A stretch of DNA of 38,149 nucleotides from Candidatus Parakkermansia intestinigallinarum (GTDB lineage: Bacteria; Verrucomicrobiota; Verrucomicrobiia; Verrucomicrobiales; Akkermansiaceae). How positions within the stretch are numbered: position 1 is the stretch's first letter; every line of letters starts with the position of its first letter. The notes beneath the pieces are model-generated. The model was not told the origin of the DNA and did no database searches. It saw only the letters and a program-made list of their open reading frames with translations. Below, in pieces: positions 10,124 to 19,534 of this stretch. The position numbers were made by a program, and so were the translations under genes. The stretch is from contig DXFQ01000046.1 of the NCBI GenBank assembly GCA_019114365.1, positions 1 through 38,149 on the forward strand. Direction: 5' to 3'.

Positions 10124-12379
10124 ATGGCCGATTCCCGCATCAACCTCGATACCATCACCATCATCAAAAACTCGGGCGAGCGCGAAGCCTTCCGCCCCGA
10201 GAAAATCCACGAACACGTTCGCAAAGCCTGCGAAGGACTCGCCGTCCTGCACTCGAGCATCATCATGGATGCCCGCCTCAAAATCTTTGACGGCGCCCGC
10301 TCCGTCGACATCCAAGACGCCCTCATCCAAGCCGCCGCCGAAAAAATCAGCGAACTGACCCCCGACTACGAAATCGCCGCCGGCCGCCTCCTCAACCAAA
10401 AAATACGCAAAGAAGTCTACGGTCGCTACGAAGCGCGAGAGTTCAGCAGCGAAGTCATGCAGCGCATCGACAAAGGCTACTACAGCCGCGAGCTGCTCCG
10501 CTACAGCCCGGAAGAAATGCGCGTCTTCGGGCAACTCATCAACTACGACCGCGACAACGAGACGCCCTACTCAGCCCTCAGCCAACTGCACGGCAAATAC
10601 CTGATTCGCCGCGACGGGCGACTCATCGAAGTCCCGCAGGAAATCTACATGCTCATCCCAATGGCCATCTTCGCCCGCATGGATGACACGGCACGCCGCC
10701 ACACCCTCGTGCGCACGGGCTACGAACTGCTCTCCGAGCACAAAATCTCGCTGCCCACCCCCATCATGAACGGCGCCCGCACCGACTACCGCCGCTACAT
10801 CTCCTGCAACCTCATCAACGCCGGGGACTCCACCCTCTCCCTCTCCCGCGCCGTCGGCAAAATCATGGAGTGCACCGCCGCCAAATCCGGCATCGGCCTC
10901 AACGCCTCCTTCATCCGCGGCATCGGGGCAGACATCGGCAAACCCGCGCGCATGCAGCACGCAGGCATCCTGCCGCTGATGAAAACCTTTGAAGCCGCCG
11001 TCGGCTCGCTCAGCCAAATCTCGCGCTCGGGCTCAGCCAACGTCACCATGCCCTTCTTTCACTACGAAATCGAGCTCTTCAGCCAGCTGGGCGACTCGCG
11101 CGGCTCTCTGGAAAACCGCACCCGGCACATCGACCAAACCATCATCCTCAACCGCTGGTTTCTGCAAAAAGCCCTTCAGCGCCAAGACATCTGCCTCTTC
11201 CACATGAACGAAGTACCAGGGCTCTACGAAGCTCTCGGCTACCGCGATCGCTTCGCCGAACTCTACGAGCGCTACGAAGCCGAGCTGCCCGACGCGCACA
11301 AAAAGCGAGTCAACGCCTGGGAACTGCTCAACCTCTTCATCTTCGAGCGCTCCATCACCGGGCGCGTCTACTTCACCTTCGCCGACAACTTCGTCAACTC
11401 CAGCTTCCGCGAACCGCTCTACTTCACCAACCTCTGCACCGAAATCTCCCTGCCGGCACGCCCGCTCGACGGCTCGGAAGGGCAGCCGGAAATCGCCTGC
11501 TGCATCCTCGGCAACATGAACCTCGGCTACACCCGCAGCGCCGAAATACCGAAAGTTGCCCACTTCCTCGTCAACTTCCTCGAGCAACTCATCGACGCCT
11601 CCGACTACAGCATCCCCGAAGTCGAATACGCCGCCCGCAACCGCCGCACACTGGGCATCGGCATCTCCAACCTCTTCGGCTACCTCGCCCGCAAAAAACT
11701 CAAATACAACAGCAGCGAAGCGCGCCGACACATCCATGAAATCATGGAAAGCTTCTACTACCACCTGCTGCGCGCCTCGAACGAACTCGCCAAAGAAAAA
11801 GGCCCCTGCCCCCTCTTCAAGGACACCATCTACGCCGACGGCCAAGTCGTCTTCGACCGCTACCGGCGCCACGCTTGGAACGACTACCCCCTGCTCTGCG
11901 ACTGGGAAAGCCTGCGCGACTCCATCCGCCGGCACGGCCTGCGGCACTCAACCCTCTGCGCCATCCCCCCCGCCAGCAACTCCAGCAAACCCTCCAACTC
12001 CACCGCCGGCGTCGAACCCCCGCGAGAACTCGTCACCGTCAAAGCCGACAAAAACTCCACCATCAAGCAACTCGTCCCCTACTACAAAACCAGCCGGAAC
12101 CACTACACCACCGCCTGGAGCGACGAGTTCAACAACATCGACTACTTCCGCCTCATCTCCTGCATCCAAAAATTCGTCGACCAGTCCATCTCCCTCAACC
12201 AGTACTCCAACGCCCTGCGCTCCCCCGACCGTCACCTGCACCTCAGCGACGTGCTGGCCGAAATCATCGAATGCTTCAACCTCGGCATCAAAACCCTCTA
12301 CTACCAGAACTTCCTCTCCGCGGAAAACAGCGACGGCCTCCGCGAAGAAGGCTGCGCGGGCGGCGCCTGCACCGTCTGA
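10124..12379 (+). CDS. nrdA: Class Ia ribonucleoside-diphosphate reductase alpha subunit
   Basis: N-terminal ATP-cone, SCNLINAGDS, TNLCTEISLP active-site motif, C-terminal GCAGGACTV cysteine pair. Confidence 0.95.
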   Translation: MADSRINLDTITIIKNSGEREAFRPEKIHEHVRKACEGLAVLHSSIIMDARLKIFDGARSVDIQDALIQAAAEKISELTPDYEIAAGRLLNQKIRKEVYGRYEAREFSSEVMQRIDKGYYSRELLRYSPEEMRVFGQLINYDRDNETPYSALSQLHGKYLIRRDGRLIEVPQEIYMLIPMAIFARMDDTARRHTLVRTGYELLSEHKISLPTPIMNGARTDYRRYISCNLINAGDSTLSLSRAVGKIMECTAAKSGIGLNASFIRGIGADIGKPARMQHAGILPLMKTFEAAVGSLSQISRSGSANVTMPFFHYEIELFSQLGDSRGSLENRTRHIDQTIILNRWFLQKALQRQDICLFHMNEVPGLYEALGYRDRFAELYERYEAELPDAHKKRVNAWELLNLFIFERSITGRVYFTFADNFVNSSFREPLYFTNLCTEISLPARPLDGSEGQPEIACCILGNMNLGYTRSAEIPKVAHFLVNFLEQLIDASDYSIPEVEYAARNRRTLGIGISNLFGYLARKKLKYNSSEARRHIHEIMESFYYHLLRASNELAKEKGPCPLFKDTIYADGQVVFDRYRRHAWNDYPLLCDWESLRDSIRRHGLRHSTLCAIPPASNSSKPSNSTAGVEPPRELVTVKADKNSTIKQLVPYYKTSRNHYTTAWSDEFNNIDYFRLISCIQKFVDQSISLNQYSNALRSPDRHLHLSDVLAEIIECFNLGIKTLYYQNFLSAENSDGLREEGCAGGACTV

Positions 12380-12430
12380 GCCGCCCGGGTCGCGCAGCGC
12401 GACTTTTTGAGGCGAAATACAAAATTTCGC

Positions 12431-12459
12431 TTGACTTTTCCGTCGAGTTACTGTAAATA
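12431..12459 (+). promoter_or_regulatory. Putative promoter TTGACT-17-TAAATA for rpsN
   Basis: -35 12431-12436, -10 12454-12459 with extended TG; ATG at 12476. Confidence 0.6.
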
Positions 12460-12475
12460 CTTCCCCCACAAAGTT

Positions 12476-12745
12476 ATGGCTAAGAAAAGCTGGATCGAAA
12501 GAAACAAGAAGAAGGCAGCTGTCGCCGCTCGCTACGCTGAGCTCCGCGCCAAGCTGAAGAAAGAGGGCGACTACATCGGTCTGACGATGCTTCCGCGCAA
12601 CGCCTCCCCTGTTCGCCTGGTGAACCGCTGCGAGCTCACGGGCCGTCGCCGCGCTTTCCTGCGTCGCTTCCACCTCTCCCGTATCGCCTTCCGCGAGCTG
12701 GCCAACGCCGGCATGATTCCCGGCGTCACGAAATCCAGCTGGTAA
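12476..12745 (+). CDS. rpsN: 30S ribosomal protein S14 (89 aa, cysteine-poor form)
   Basis: [13 protein letters not shown]...[40 protein letters not shown]. Confidence 0.97.
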   Translation: MAKKSWIERNKKKAAVAARYAELRAKLKKEGDYIGLTMLPRNASPVRLVNRCELTGRRRAFLRRFHLSRIAFRELANAGMIPGVTKSSW

Positions 12746-12759
12746 GACGAACTGCGAAC

Positions 12760-12807
12760 TTGACACCTTTTGCAGCGCGGGTTATTCTTGTACGGAATAA
12801 CCCGCGC
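12760..12807 (+). promoter_or_regulatory. Promoter TTGACA-17-TATTCT overlapped by perfect 13-bp inverted repeat
   Basis: -35 12760-12765, -10 12783-12788; arms gcgcgggttattc 12775-12787 and gaataacccgcgc 12795-12807. Confidence 0.7.
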
Positions 12808-12812
12808 ACGCT

Positions 12813-13073
12813 ATGCCAATCTACGAGTATATCTCCGAAAACCCCGATGACCCCGGTCGATCGTGCCCGATCTGCCGCAAGGGTTTTGAATTGATGCGAC
12901 CCGCCGACAGGGCTCCGCTCACCCATTGTCTGTACTGCAAGAACCCGGTGCGAAAAAAAATCAGCACCGTCAGTGTCCCCAAGCTTCTTGCTCCCACCTC
13001 GTACACGGACGCCAAAAAAGCAGGCTTCACCGTCCTGCAAAAACGAGACACCGGCGTCTATGAAAAACTCTGA
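12813..13073 (+). CDS. FmdB-type zinc ribbon protein
   Basis: MPIYEY start plus two CxxC pairs (CPIC, CLYC). Confidence 0.8.
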   Translation: MPIYEYISENPDDPGRSCPICRKGFELMRPADRAPLTHCLYCKNPVRKKISTVSVPKLLAPTSYTDAKKAGFTVLQKRDTGVYEKL

Positions 13074-13185
13074 CCGCGCAACATCAGCGTTTATCGCGAC
13101 GCCCGGCCACGCTGCACCTTCCCCCTCCCCCGACGACTGCAACTCCAAGCACCCGCATCTCTGCACCCCACCTGATAACTGATCT

Positions 13186-14631
13186 ATGAACATCTTTCTG
13201 ACGCAAGAGGAAATCGCCCAACTCACCTGGAGCTACCCCACCTTCGGAGAAATCATCCTCTTCCTGCTGGGCACCGGCTTCTTCCTCTTCCTCAACGCCT
13301 TCTTCGTCGCCAACGAATTCGCCGCAGCCCGCGTGCGCGAAAGCCAGCTGCTGGAAAAGGAAGGCGAGACCAAAGCCCAAGTGCGGCGCCGCAAAAACAC
13401 CATCCGCATCGTCAACCACCTCGACGCCTACCTCTCCGCCAACCAGCTCGGCATCACCATCGCCTCGCTGGCACTCGGCGGCCTCTGCGAACCCTTCATC
13501 GAAGCCCTCATCGCGCCGCCGCTCTCCTACTACTGCCATCTGGCCCCCGGCGTCGTGAGCACCATCTCCTACATCGTCGCCTATACCCTCTTCACCTTCG
13601 CACACGTCGTGCTCGGCGAACTGGTACCCAAGAGCCTGGCCATCCGCCACCCGCTTGAAGTCTCACTCGGCACGGCCACGGCCATGGTGCGCTTTGCCCG
13701 CATCGCTGCGCCCGTCATCAACCTCTTCAACAACACGGCCAACATCATCGCCCACCGCCTCTTCGGCGTCGACCCCCACTACTCGCCGAACAACCACCAC
13801 AGCGCCGAAGAAATCGCACACATCGTCGAAGAAAGCGGCCGCAGCAACGAAGTGACCGAAACCGAGGCCGAAATCTCGATGAACGCGCTGGAGCTCAACG
13901 ACCGCAGCGTGCGCGACATCCTCGTGCCGCGCAGCTCCGTCGAACTGCTCGACATCAACACCCCCTTCGAGAAAAACCTCGACATCGTCACCAACAGCCG
14001 CCACAGCCGCTTCCCGCTCGTCGACGGACACCTCGACAAAGTCTGCGGCTGGCTGCATGTCAAAGACATGCTCAAACTCGTCAAAATGCCCCAGCCCGAC
14101 GTGAGAAGCGTCGCACGCGAGCTCAAAGTCGTGCCCGAGACGATGAAACTCGACACCCTGCTCGACTTCTTCTCGAAAGAGAAAACGCACTTTGCCCTCG
14201 TCGTCGATGAATACGGCGACGCGCTCGGCATCGTCTTCCTCGACGACGTCCTCGAAGAAATCGTCGGCGACGACATCCAAGACGAATTTGAAGCCGAAAA
14301 CACCGAAGACTTCATGCCCACGGGTCGCGGCGAATACATCGTCAACGGCTCCATGGCCCTCTTCGACCTCGAGGAAGCCCTGCCCAAAATCGGCGAAATC
14401 GAAAGCGACGGCGGCATCACCACCATCGGCGGCTACATCACCGATCGCCTCGGCCACATGCCCGAATGCGGCGAGGAAGTGCGCGTGAAAAACTACATCT
14501 TCACCGTGACGGGCACCGACGGTCGCCGCGTCAACCAAGTGCGCGTCCAGTACGCACCCGTCAGCGACGATGACTCCGAGGATGACACGCCCGCCACTCC
14601 CGCGCCCGGCGCCTGCCCCCTGAGCTCGTAA
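13186..14631 (+). CDS. CNNM/HlyC-CorC family protein (DUF21, CBS pair, CorC_HlyC domain)
   Basis: LFLNAFFVANEFAAARVRESQL, ALELNDRSVRDILVPRSSVELLD, FALVVDEYGDALGIVFLDDVLEEIVGDI. Confidence 0.9.
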   Translation: MNIFLTQEEIAQLTWSYPTFGEIILFLLGTGFFLFLNAFFVANEFAAARVRESQLLEKEGETKAQVRRRKNTIRIVNHLDAYLSANQLGITIASLALGGLCEPFIEALIAPPLSYYCHLAPGVVSTISYIVAYTLFTFAHVVLGELVPKSLAIRHPLEVSLGTATAMVRFARIAAPVINLFNNTANIIAHRLFGVDPHYSPNNHHSAEEIAHIVEESGRSNEVTETEAEISMNALELNDRSVRDILVPRSSVELLDINTPFEKNLDIVTNSRHSRFPLVDGHLDKVCGWLHVKDMLKLVKMPQPDVRSVARELKVVPETMKLDTLLDFFSKEKTHFALVVDEYGDALGIVFLDDVLEEIVGDDIQDEFEAENTEDFMPTGRGEYIVNGSMALFDLEEALPKIGEIESDGGITTIGGYITDRLGHMPECGEEVRVKNYIFTVTGTDGRRVNQVRVQYAPVSDDDSEDDTPATPAPGACPLSS

Positions 14632-14705
14632 GCCCCCTGCTCCGCTTCAGCCCGCAAGCCGCGCCCCGCGCCTCCTCCCCCCTCCTCCCCTGAGGGGGGA
14701 ACACG

Positions 14706-14741
14706 AAAAAGCCCCGCCGTACCGCACGGCGGGGCTTTTTC
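14706..14741. terminator. Rho-independent terminator (bidirectional) between convergent CNNM gene and rimO
   Basis: aaaaagccccgccgtaccgcacggcggggctttttc. Confidence 0.9.
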
Positions 14742-14805
14742 GCAAACCGATAAACGGGCCTCAGCGGCGCACGCTAAGCCGCACCCGCAGGCGGCACAGG
14801 TCAAA

Positions 14806-14876
14806 GCTCCGCCGCCTCCTCAGTCTCCGCAGATTCCAAGCCTCCGCAGACACCGCAGCCTCCGCCGCCTCCGCTC
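14806..14876. repeat. Degenerate 9-bp tandem array directly after the rimO stop
   Basis: gctccgccg/cctcctcag/tctccgcag/attccaag/cctccgcag/acaccgcag/cctccgccg/cctccgctc. Confidence 0.65.
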
Positions 14877-16266
14877 AAAGCTCGCAGCCCGACTCATCCT
14901 GCGAGAACGCCTCCTCGGCACCCTCGGCAAAAAGCTCGTAAGCAATCGCATCCGCAATCATCACCTCGGCGAACTCACCGACCGGCAACTGCGGATCAAC
15001 ATGAATCGTACCGTCCACATCCGGCGCATCCCAAGGCCCGCGAGCGAGCCCCGGCTCATCCACCAGCACCCGAATCGTCTTACCCACGGCAGCCTGCCCG
15101 ATCTCATCGGCAATCCCCGCCTGAATCATCGACAACTCATTGGCGCGGCGCTTGCGCGTCGCGTGGTGCACCTGATTCTTCATCTTGGCGGCCAGCGTCC
15201 CCTCCTCGCGCGAATACGGGAAAACCCCGGCGCGCTCAAAACGGAACTCGCGGATAAAATCGCGCAACTCCGCGTGATCCTCCTCCGTCTCCCCCGGCAG
15301 GCCGCTGATAAACGTCGTACGCAGACCGATATCCGGCATCGCCTTGCGCATCTCGCGCAGCAAGCGGCGAATATCATCGCCATCCGTCATGCGCCGTTGC
15401 TCCTCGAGAATGTGATCCGCAATATGCTGCAAGGGAATATCCACATACTTCACCACCTTCTCGCAAGACGCCATCGTCTCAATCAACTCGCGGCTCCAAT
15501 GTGCCGGGTGCGTGTAGAGCACGCGAATCCAAAAATCGCCGGGAATCCCGTTAATCTCGCGCAACAGCGAAGCAAGCGACTCACCGCGGCCGGAATCCAC
15601 CCCGCTCGTCTTCGTCGCCTTCTGCTCCCAGCGATCCATACCGTAATACGTCGTATCCTGTGCAATGAGATTAATCTCCTTCACCCCCCGAGCCACAAGC
15701 CCCTGCACCTCGCGCAGCACATTCGCCTGCGGACGGCTGCGATGGCGGCCGCGAATGCGCGGAATCGCGCAGTACGCACAAGCATGATTGCAGCCCTCCG
15801 CAATCTTCACGTAAGCATAGTGAGACGGCGTCAAACGAAAGCGAAACGCCGAGAAATCCGGCAGCAGCGTCGACACCTTCGTGCTGTAAATCTTATCAGC
15901 CCGCCCCTCCAGCACCGCCTGAACAATCGGCACAATCTCACCAATCAAATCCACCCCCACGAAGCAATCCGCCTCGGGCAGAGACTTCACCAAATCCTTA
16001 GCGTAGCGCTGCGACAAGCAACCCGTTACCACAATCTTCTGATCGGCCGGAGACTCGCCAGCCTCGCGCGCGCGAGCCGCCGCCAGAATCGTATCAATCG
16101 CCTCCTGCTTAGCCGGGTCGATAAAAGCGCAAGTATTGATCAGCAACACCTCCGCCGCCTCCGGCTCAACCTTCTCATAACCCGCCGCCAGCAAGCCGTC
16201 GGCCATGAGTTCCGAATCCACAAGATTTTTCGAGCAACCGAGCGAAATGAGGGCGAAGCGAGCCAT
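14875..16266 (-). CDS. rimO: Ribosomal protein S12 methylthiotransferase
   Basis: MARFALISLGCSKNLVDSE and radical SAM CNHACAYCAIPRIRGRHRSR. Confidence 0.95.
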   Translation of the reverse strand: MARFALISLGCSKNLVDSELMADGLLAAGYEKVEPEAAEVLLINTCAFIDPAKQEAIDTILAAARAREAGESPADQKIVVTGCLSQRYAKDLVKSLPEADCFVGVDLIGEIVPIVQAVLEGRADKIYSTKVSTLLPDFSAFRFRLTPSHYAYVKIAEGCNHACAYCAIPRIRGRHRSRPQANVLREVQGLVARGVKEINLIAQDTTYYGMDRWEQKATKTSGVDSGRGESLASLLREINGIPGDFWIRVLYTHPAHWSRELIETMASCEKVVKYVDIPLQHIADHILEEQRRMTDGDDIRRLLREMRKAMPDIGLRTTFISGLPGETEEDHAELRDFIREFRFERAGVFPYSREEGTLAAKMKNQVHHATRKRRANELSMIQAGIADEIGQAAVGKTIRVLVDEPGLARGPWDAPDVDGTIHVDPQLPVGEFAEVMIADAIAYELFAEGAEEAFSQDESGCEL

Positions 16267-16360
16267 GAGCGCAGCATAGCACGAAAGCCTCCCCTTGGCA
16301 AACTTATTTGCAGACCGTCATCAGGCATCGCGTACAGACGCCGAAAGAAGTCAACTATCT

Positions 16361-17263
16361 CTACGCCCAACCCGACTCGCAATCCCACGCTTGGGAAAAG
16401 GTTAAACCATTCACCATAGCAGTCACCGGGGGCTCCAGAAACTCACCGAAGCGCTGCATGACGAGATCAAAGCCCCATTCATCCGATTTTAGGTTCATAT
16501 GTGCACGGAAATTGCTCCATTTCTTACGCATTACCGACGAATCTCTTAAATCCGACAACCTACGGAACGTACGAGCGTCGTGGGGCGTCCCCCGCTTCTG
16601 CAAGGTCTCAGCAATCGCTTTTTGCAAAAGTTCACCGTCAAAACAACGTGTTTGACTCAGAAAAACGATGTCATAGATATCCTTCATGTGGCTGAAAAGC
16701 TCCATTCGCAGCACAAAAGCGTCATACTTCTCCGCAATCAAACTCTCTACGGAGTAGCTCAAAACAGTGACGAGCTCTCCATCGCCGGGGATTGTCTTGA
16801 GATCCAACTTCTGAGGGCTTGGAACAATGGTGTCCCCCACCCCTATATCAATATTGAGACGAACCCTTTCATTCATGATCGTGACATCCAACTTAGCCTG
16901 AAATCCGTGATACAAACGATTTGCGGTGATTGATGTTACGGAACGTATCGAAAATTTCACAAACTCAAAAGGCGAGGAGTTTTGCAATATAGCTGATAAC
17001 ATCTTACGAATATTCTCTTCGCTGTTGCCCGGCCGATGTAGCAAATAATCCGCATCCAAGGTCGGTCGGGATTCACAGTCCGTCACAAGATAAAGAAAGA
17101 GACCGCCTTTGAGAATTAAGTGATCTCTGTAGACGCTACGGCTCAGACGTCGCAAAAATTCCGGATGGCAGAATAACATCTGCTCCTGCTGATAACTTAT
17201 CCCCTTTCGCCGAGCCTCATTTCGAAGTCGCTGTAACAAGGAAGCCGGCGGATTCTTAGTCAT
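16361..17263 (-). CDS. AbiEii-type nucleotidyltransferase toxin
   Basis: LILKGGLFLYLVTDCESRPTLDADYL (TxDxD), SVESLIAEKYDA; ATGA overlap with upstream antitoxin. Confidence 0.9.
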   Translation of the reverse strand: MTKNPPASLLQRLRNEARRKGISYQQEQMLFCHPEFLRRLSRSVYRDHLILKGGLFLYLVTDCESRPTLDADYLLHRPGNSEENIRKMLSAILQNSSPFEFVKFSIRSVTSITANRLYHGFQAKLDVTIMNERVRLNIDIGVGDTIVPSPQKLDLKTIPGDGELVTVLSYSVESLIAEKYDAFVLRMELFSHMKDIYDIVFLSQTRCFDGELLQKAIAETLQKRGTPHDARTFRRLSDLRDSSVMRKKWSNFRAHMNLKSDEWGFDLVMQRFGEFLEPPVTAMVNGLTFSQAWDCESGWA

Positions 17264-17859
17264 TGGTATAATGAAATAATTTCTCGGGTCATGTTTTCTA
17301 TTCTCAATCGGCGAGCGTAGTCGAGAAGCGTCGATATATTTCTCAGAGGATCCCGACCGTACGCCTCCATGGCCTTGTTGAAGATCTCCCTGTCCATGCG
17401 GTTGCGCGCACGTATACAATCGCATATCGTCCTTTCGCGGTCATAAATGCGGATACGGATACCGTCATACACCATTTCCGTTGCCCCGATGGAGAAGCTT
17501 GGTTCATGGCGGAAATAAACTCGGACAGGAAACCGACGCGTCTTGAACTTGCTTCTCGACGCATGTTGCGGTGCCGCCAGATGCCAGCAAAGCGGAATGC
17601 GATCACTGTACTCGTAAATGAGCAGTGCACTGTCCATACAGATCAGACATTCCGGAAAGAGATAAGGGATAAGGTAAAGCTCATTGCCCGGCTCCTGCTC
17701 AGCCCAAAGGTATACCCCTCGCTCAACCCGATGAACGTAACCGGCATCCAAAAAACGCCGGAGAGTGTAATAATCCACACCTTCGCCTATCAAATCACGG
17801 CTCCTCATGAGGTTGTTATACTTGGCAAAAACACGCCGGATTCTTTCGAAATGAAGCAT
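17260..17859 (-). CDS. AbiEi-type antitoxin (type IV TA)
   Basis: N-terminal winged-helix YYTLRRFLDAGYVHRVERGVYLW followed by AbiEi C-terminal pattern; adjacent to AbiEii. Confidence 0.88.
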   Translation of the reverse strand: MLHFERIRRVFAKYNNLMRSRDLIGEGVDYYTLRRFLDAGYVHRVERGVYLWAEQEPGNELYLIPYLFPECLICMDSALLIYEYSDRIPLCWHLAAPQHASRSKFKTRRFPVRVYFRHEPSFSIGATEMVYDGIRIRIYDRERTICDCIRARNRMDREIFNKAMEAYGRDPLRNISTLLDYARRLRIENMTREIISLYQ

Positions 17860-17874
17860 GACTACTTTTCCTGT

Positions 17875-17903
17875 AGTTTACAAAACGCCTTCAATAAAAT
17901 CAA
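17875..17903 (-). promoter_or_regulatory. Putative abiE promoter TTGATT-17-TAAACT
   Basis: -35 at 17903-17898 and -10 at 17880-17875 on the minus strand, 15 nt before the AbiEi ATG. Confidence 0.6.
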
Positions 17904-17967
17904 GTATAAAATCAATAAATTCAGTCATTCTATTTCATAACTTTGACTGATTTTCTCGATTTTATAC
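17904..17967. promoter_or_regulatory. 24-nt imperfect inverted repeat (21/24) with 16-nt spacer, candidate AbiEi operator
   Basis: gtataaaatcaataaattcagtca ... tgactgattttctcgattttatac, abutting the -35. Confidence 0.7.
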
Positions 17968-18268
17968 CATATATTGCGATATTGCCAACCCGCTCAGTTC
18001 ATACCGGCAGAAGCATACGGCACCTCCTCATCATCGGCGCAAGACGGACGATTACCGGACGCCTGTCACGCTACAACGCCGAAGCGTCTTCGCCCAACGC
18101 GCCTGCACTCGCTTCTCTGAGGGCTGAATCGAATGAAAGCGCGTGAACCCGCCATCGCAAGCCCACTTCAGGCTTGTCATACGGGCCGCCCCCCTGTACA
18201 ATGAACCGCGGCGAGCAACAGCTCTCCCGCCGATGCGGAAGAGCCCGGCCTTGCCGCCCTTTGACCAC

Positions 18269-19519
18269 ATGAAGACAGCCGCAGTTATCGGAGCCGGCGT
18301 ATCCGGCCTTGCCTCAGCCCACATTCTCTCCAAACGATACAAGGTCACCGTCTACGAGAAAGACGCACGCCCCGGAGGCCTCATCAAGTGCGACGAGGTC
18401 AACGGCGTCCTTTATCACAAGGTCGGCGGCCACGTGTTCAACTCCCGCCGAGCTGATGTGCTGGAATGGTTCTGGACCTTTTTCCGCCGCGAGCAGGACT
18501 TCACCAAAGCCACCCGCAACGCCGTCGTCTCACTCCGCGACGGAACCTGCGTCAGCTACCCCATCGAGAATCACCTCTACCAGCTGCCCCGCCCCACGGC
18601 GCAAGCCGTCATCCGCGACCTCATCGACATGGCGGGCAAGGGCTACGGTGAGCCTCAAAACTTCGACGAGTTTCTCCGCGCCCGCTTCGGGCAGACGCTC
18701 TACAGCGAATACTTCGAGCCCTACAACCGCAAAATCTGGCAGTGCCCGCTGAGCGAGATTCCCTTGGCTTGGCTCGAAGGCAAATTGCCCATGCCCGGCA
18801 TCGACGAAATCCTGCAAGCCAACATCCTGCGCCTCCAAGAGGTCAACATGGTGCACAGCAGTTTCAACTACCCCGTCCGCGGAGGCTCACAGTTCATTGC
18901 CGACACCCTGGCCCGGGGGCTGGCGGTGCGCTACGGCACTCCTGCCGAGGCGCTGGAGCGCCGTAGCGACGGCACGTGGCGCGTCAACGGTGACAGCTAC
19001 GACCTCGTCGTGTTCTGCGGCAACATCAAGCAGCTCGCCTCCCTGCTGAAAGGCGGCGTCTCACTGGGCAGCGAACTGGAGCAAGGGATTCAGGCTCTCC
19101 GAGCCCACGGCACCACCTCCGTCCTCTGCGAGGTCGAAGCCAACCCGTACAGCTGGATTTACCTGCCGGACACGGCATACGCCTCGCACCGCATCATCTG
19201 CACCGGCAACTTCTCCCCTAACAACGCGCCCGTCGGCAAACACACGGCCACCGTCGAGTTCACCGGAGAAGTCAGCAAAGACTCCCTCCTCGAGCAACTC
19301 GCGCGCATGCCCTTTGCGCCGCGCTATCTGGCGCACCACTACGAACCCTACACGTACCCGATTCAGGACGGGCACACCCGCCCGTGCATCCAAGCGGCCA
19401 AAGCCCTGCTGGAGCCGCAGGGGCTGCACCTCATCGGGCGCTTTGCCGAATGGGAATACTACAACATGGACGCAGCCATCGGAGCCGCCCTCGACCGCCT
19501 GACAAGCATCATCAACTGA
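18269..19519 (+). CDS. FAD/NAD(P)-dependent oxidoreductase (protoporphyrinogen-oxidase/UDP-galactopyranose-mutase-like)
   Basis: AVIGAGVSGLASAHIL Rossmann motif, YEKDARPGGLIKCDEVNGVLYHKVGGHVFNSR. Confidence 0.85.
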   Translation: MKTAAVIGAGVSGLASAHILSKRYKVTVYEKDARPGGLIKCDEVNGVLYHKVGGHVFNSRRADVLEWFWTFFRREQDFTKATRNAVVSLRDGTCVSYPIENHLYQLPRPTAQAVIRDLIDMAGKGYGEPQNFDEFLRARFGQTLYSEYFEPYNRKIWQCPLSEIPLAWLEGKLPMPGIDEILQANILRLQEVNMVHSSFNYPVRGGSQFIADTLARGLAVRYGTPAEALERRSDGTWRVNGDSYDLVVFCGNIKQLASLLKGGVSLGSELEQGIQALRAHGTTSVLCEVEANPYSWIYLPDTAYASHRIICTGNFSPNNAPVGKHTATVEFTGEVSKDSLLEQLARMPFAPRYLAHHYEPYTYPIQDGHTRPCIQAAKALLEPQGLHLIGRFAEWEYYNMDAAIGAALDRLTSIIN

Positions 19520-19534
19520 TACCCCTCCCCTCTC

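Noticed and set aside
18201-18272. 23-codon upstream ORF (MNRGEQQLSRR...) overlapping the oxidoreductase start
   Set aside because: Its ATG overlaps the predicted -10 TACAAT, so it would not be transcribed from that promoter.
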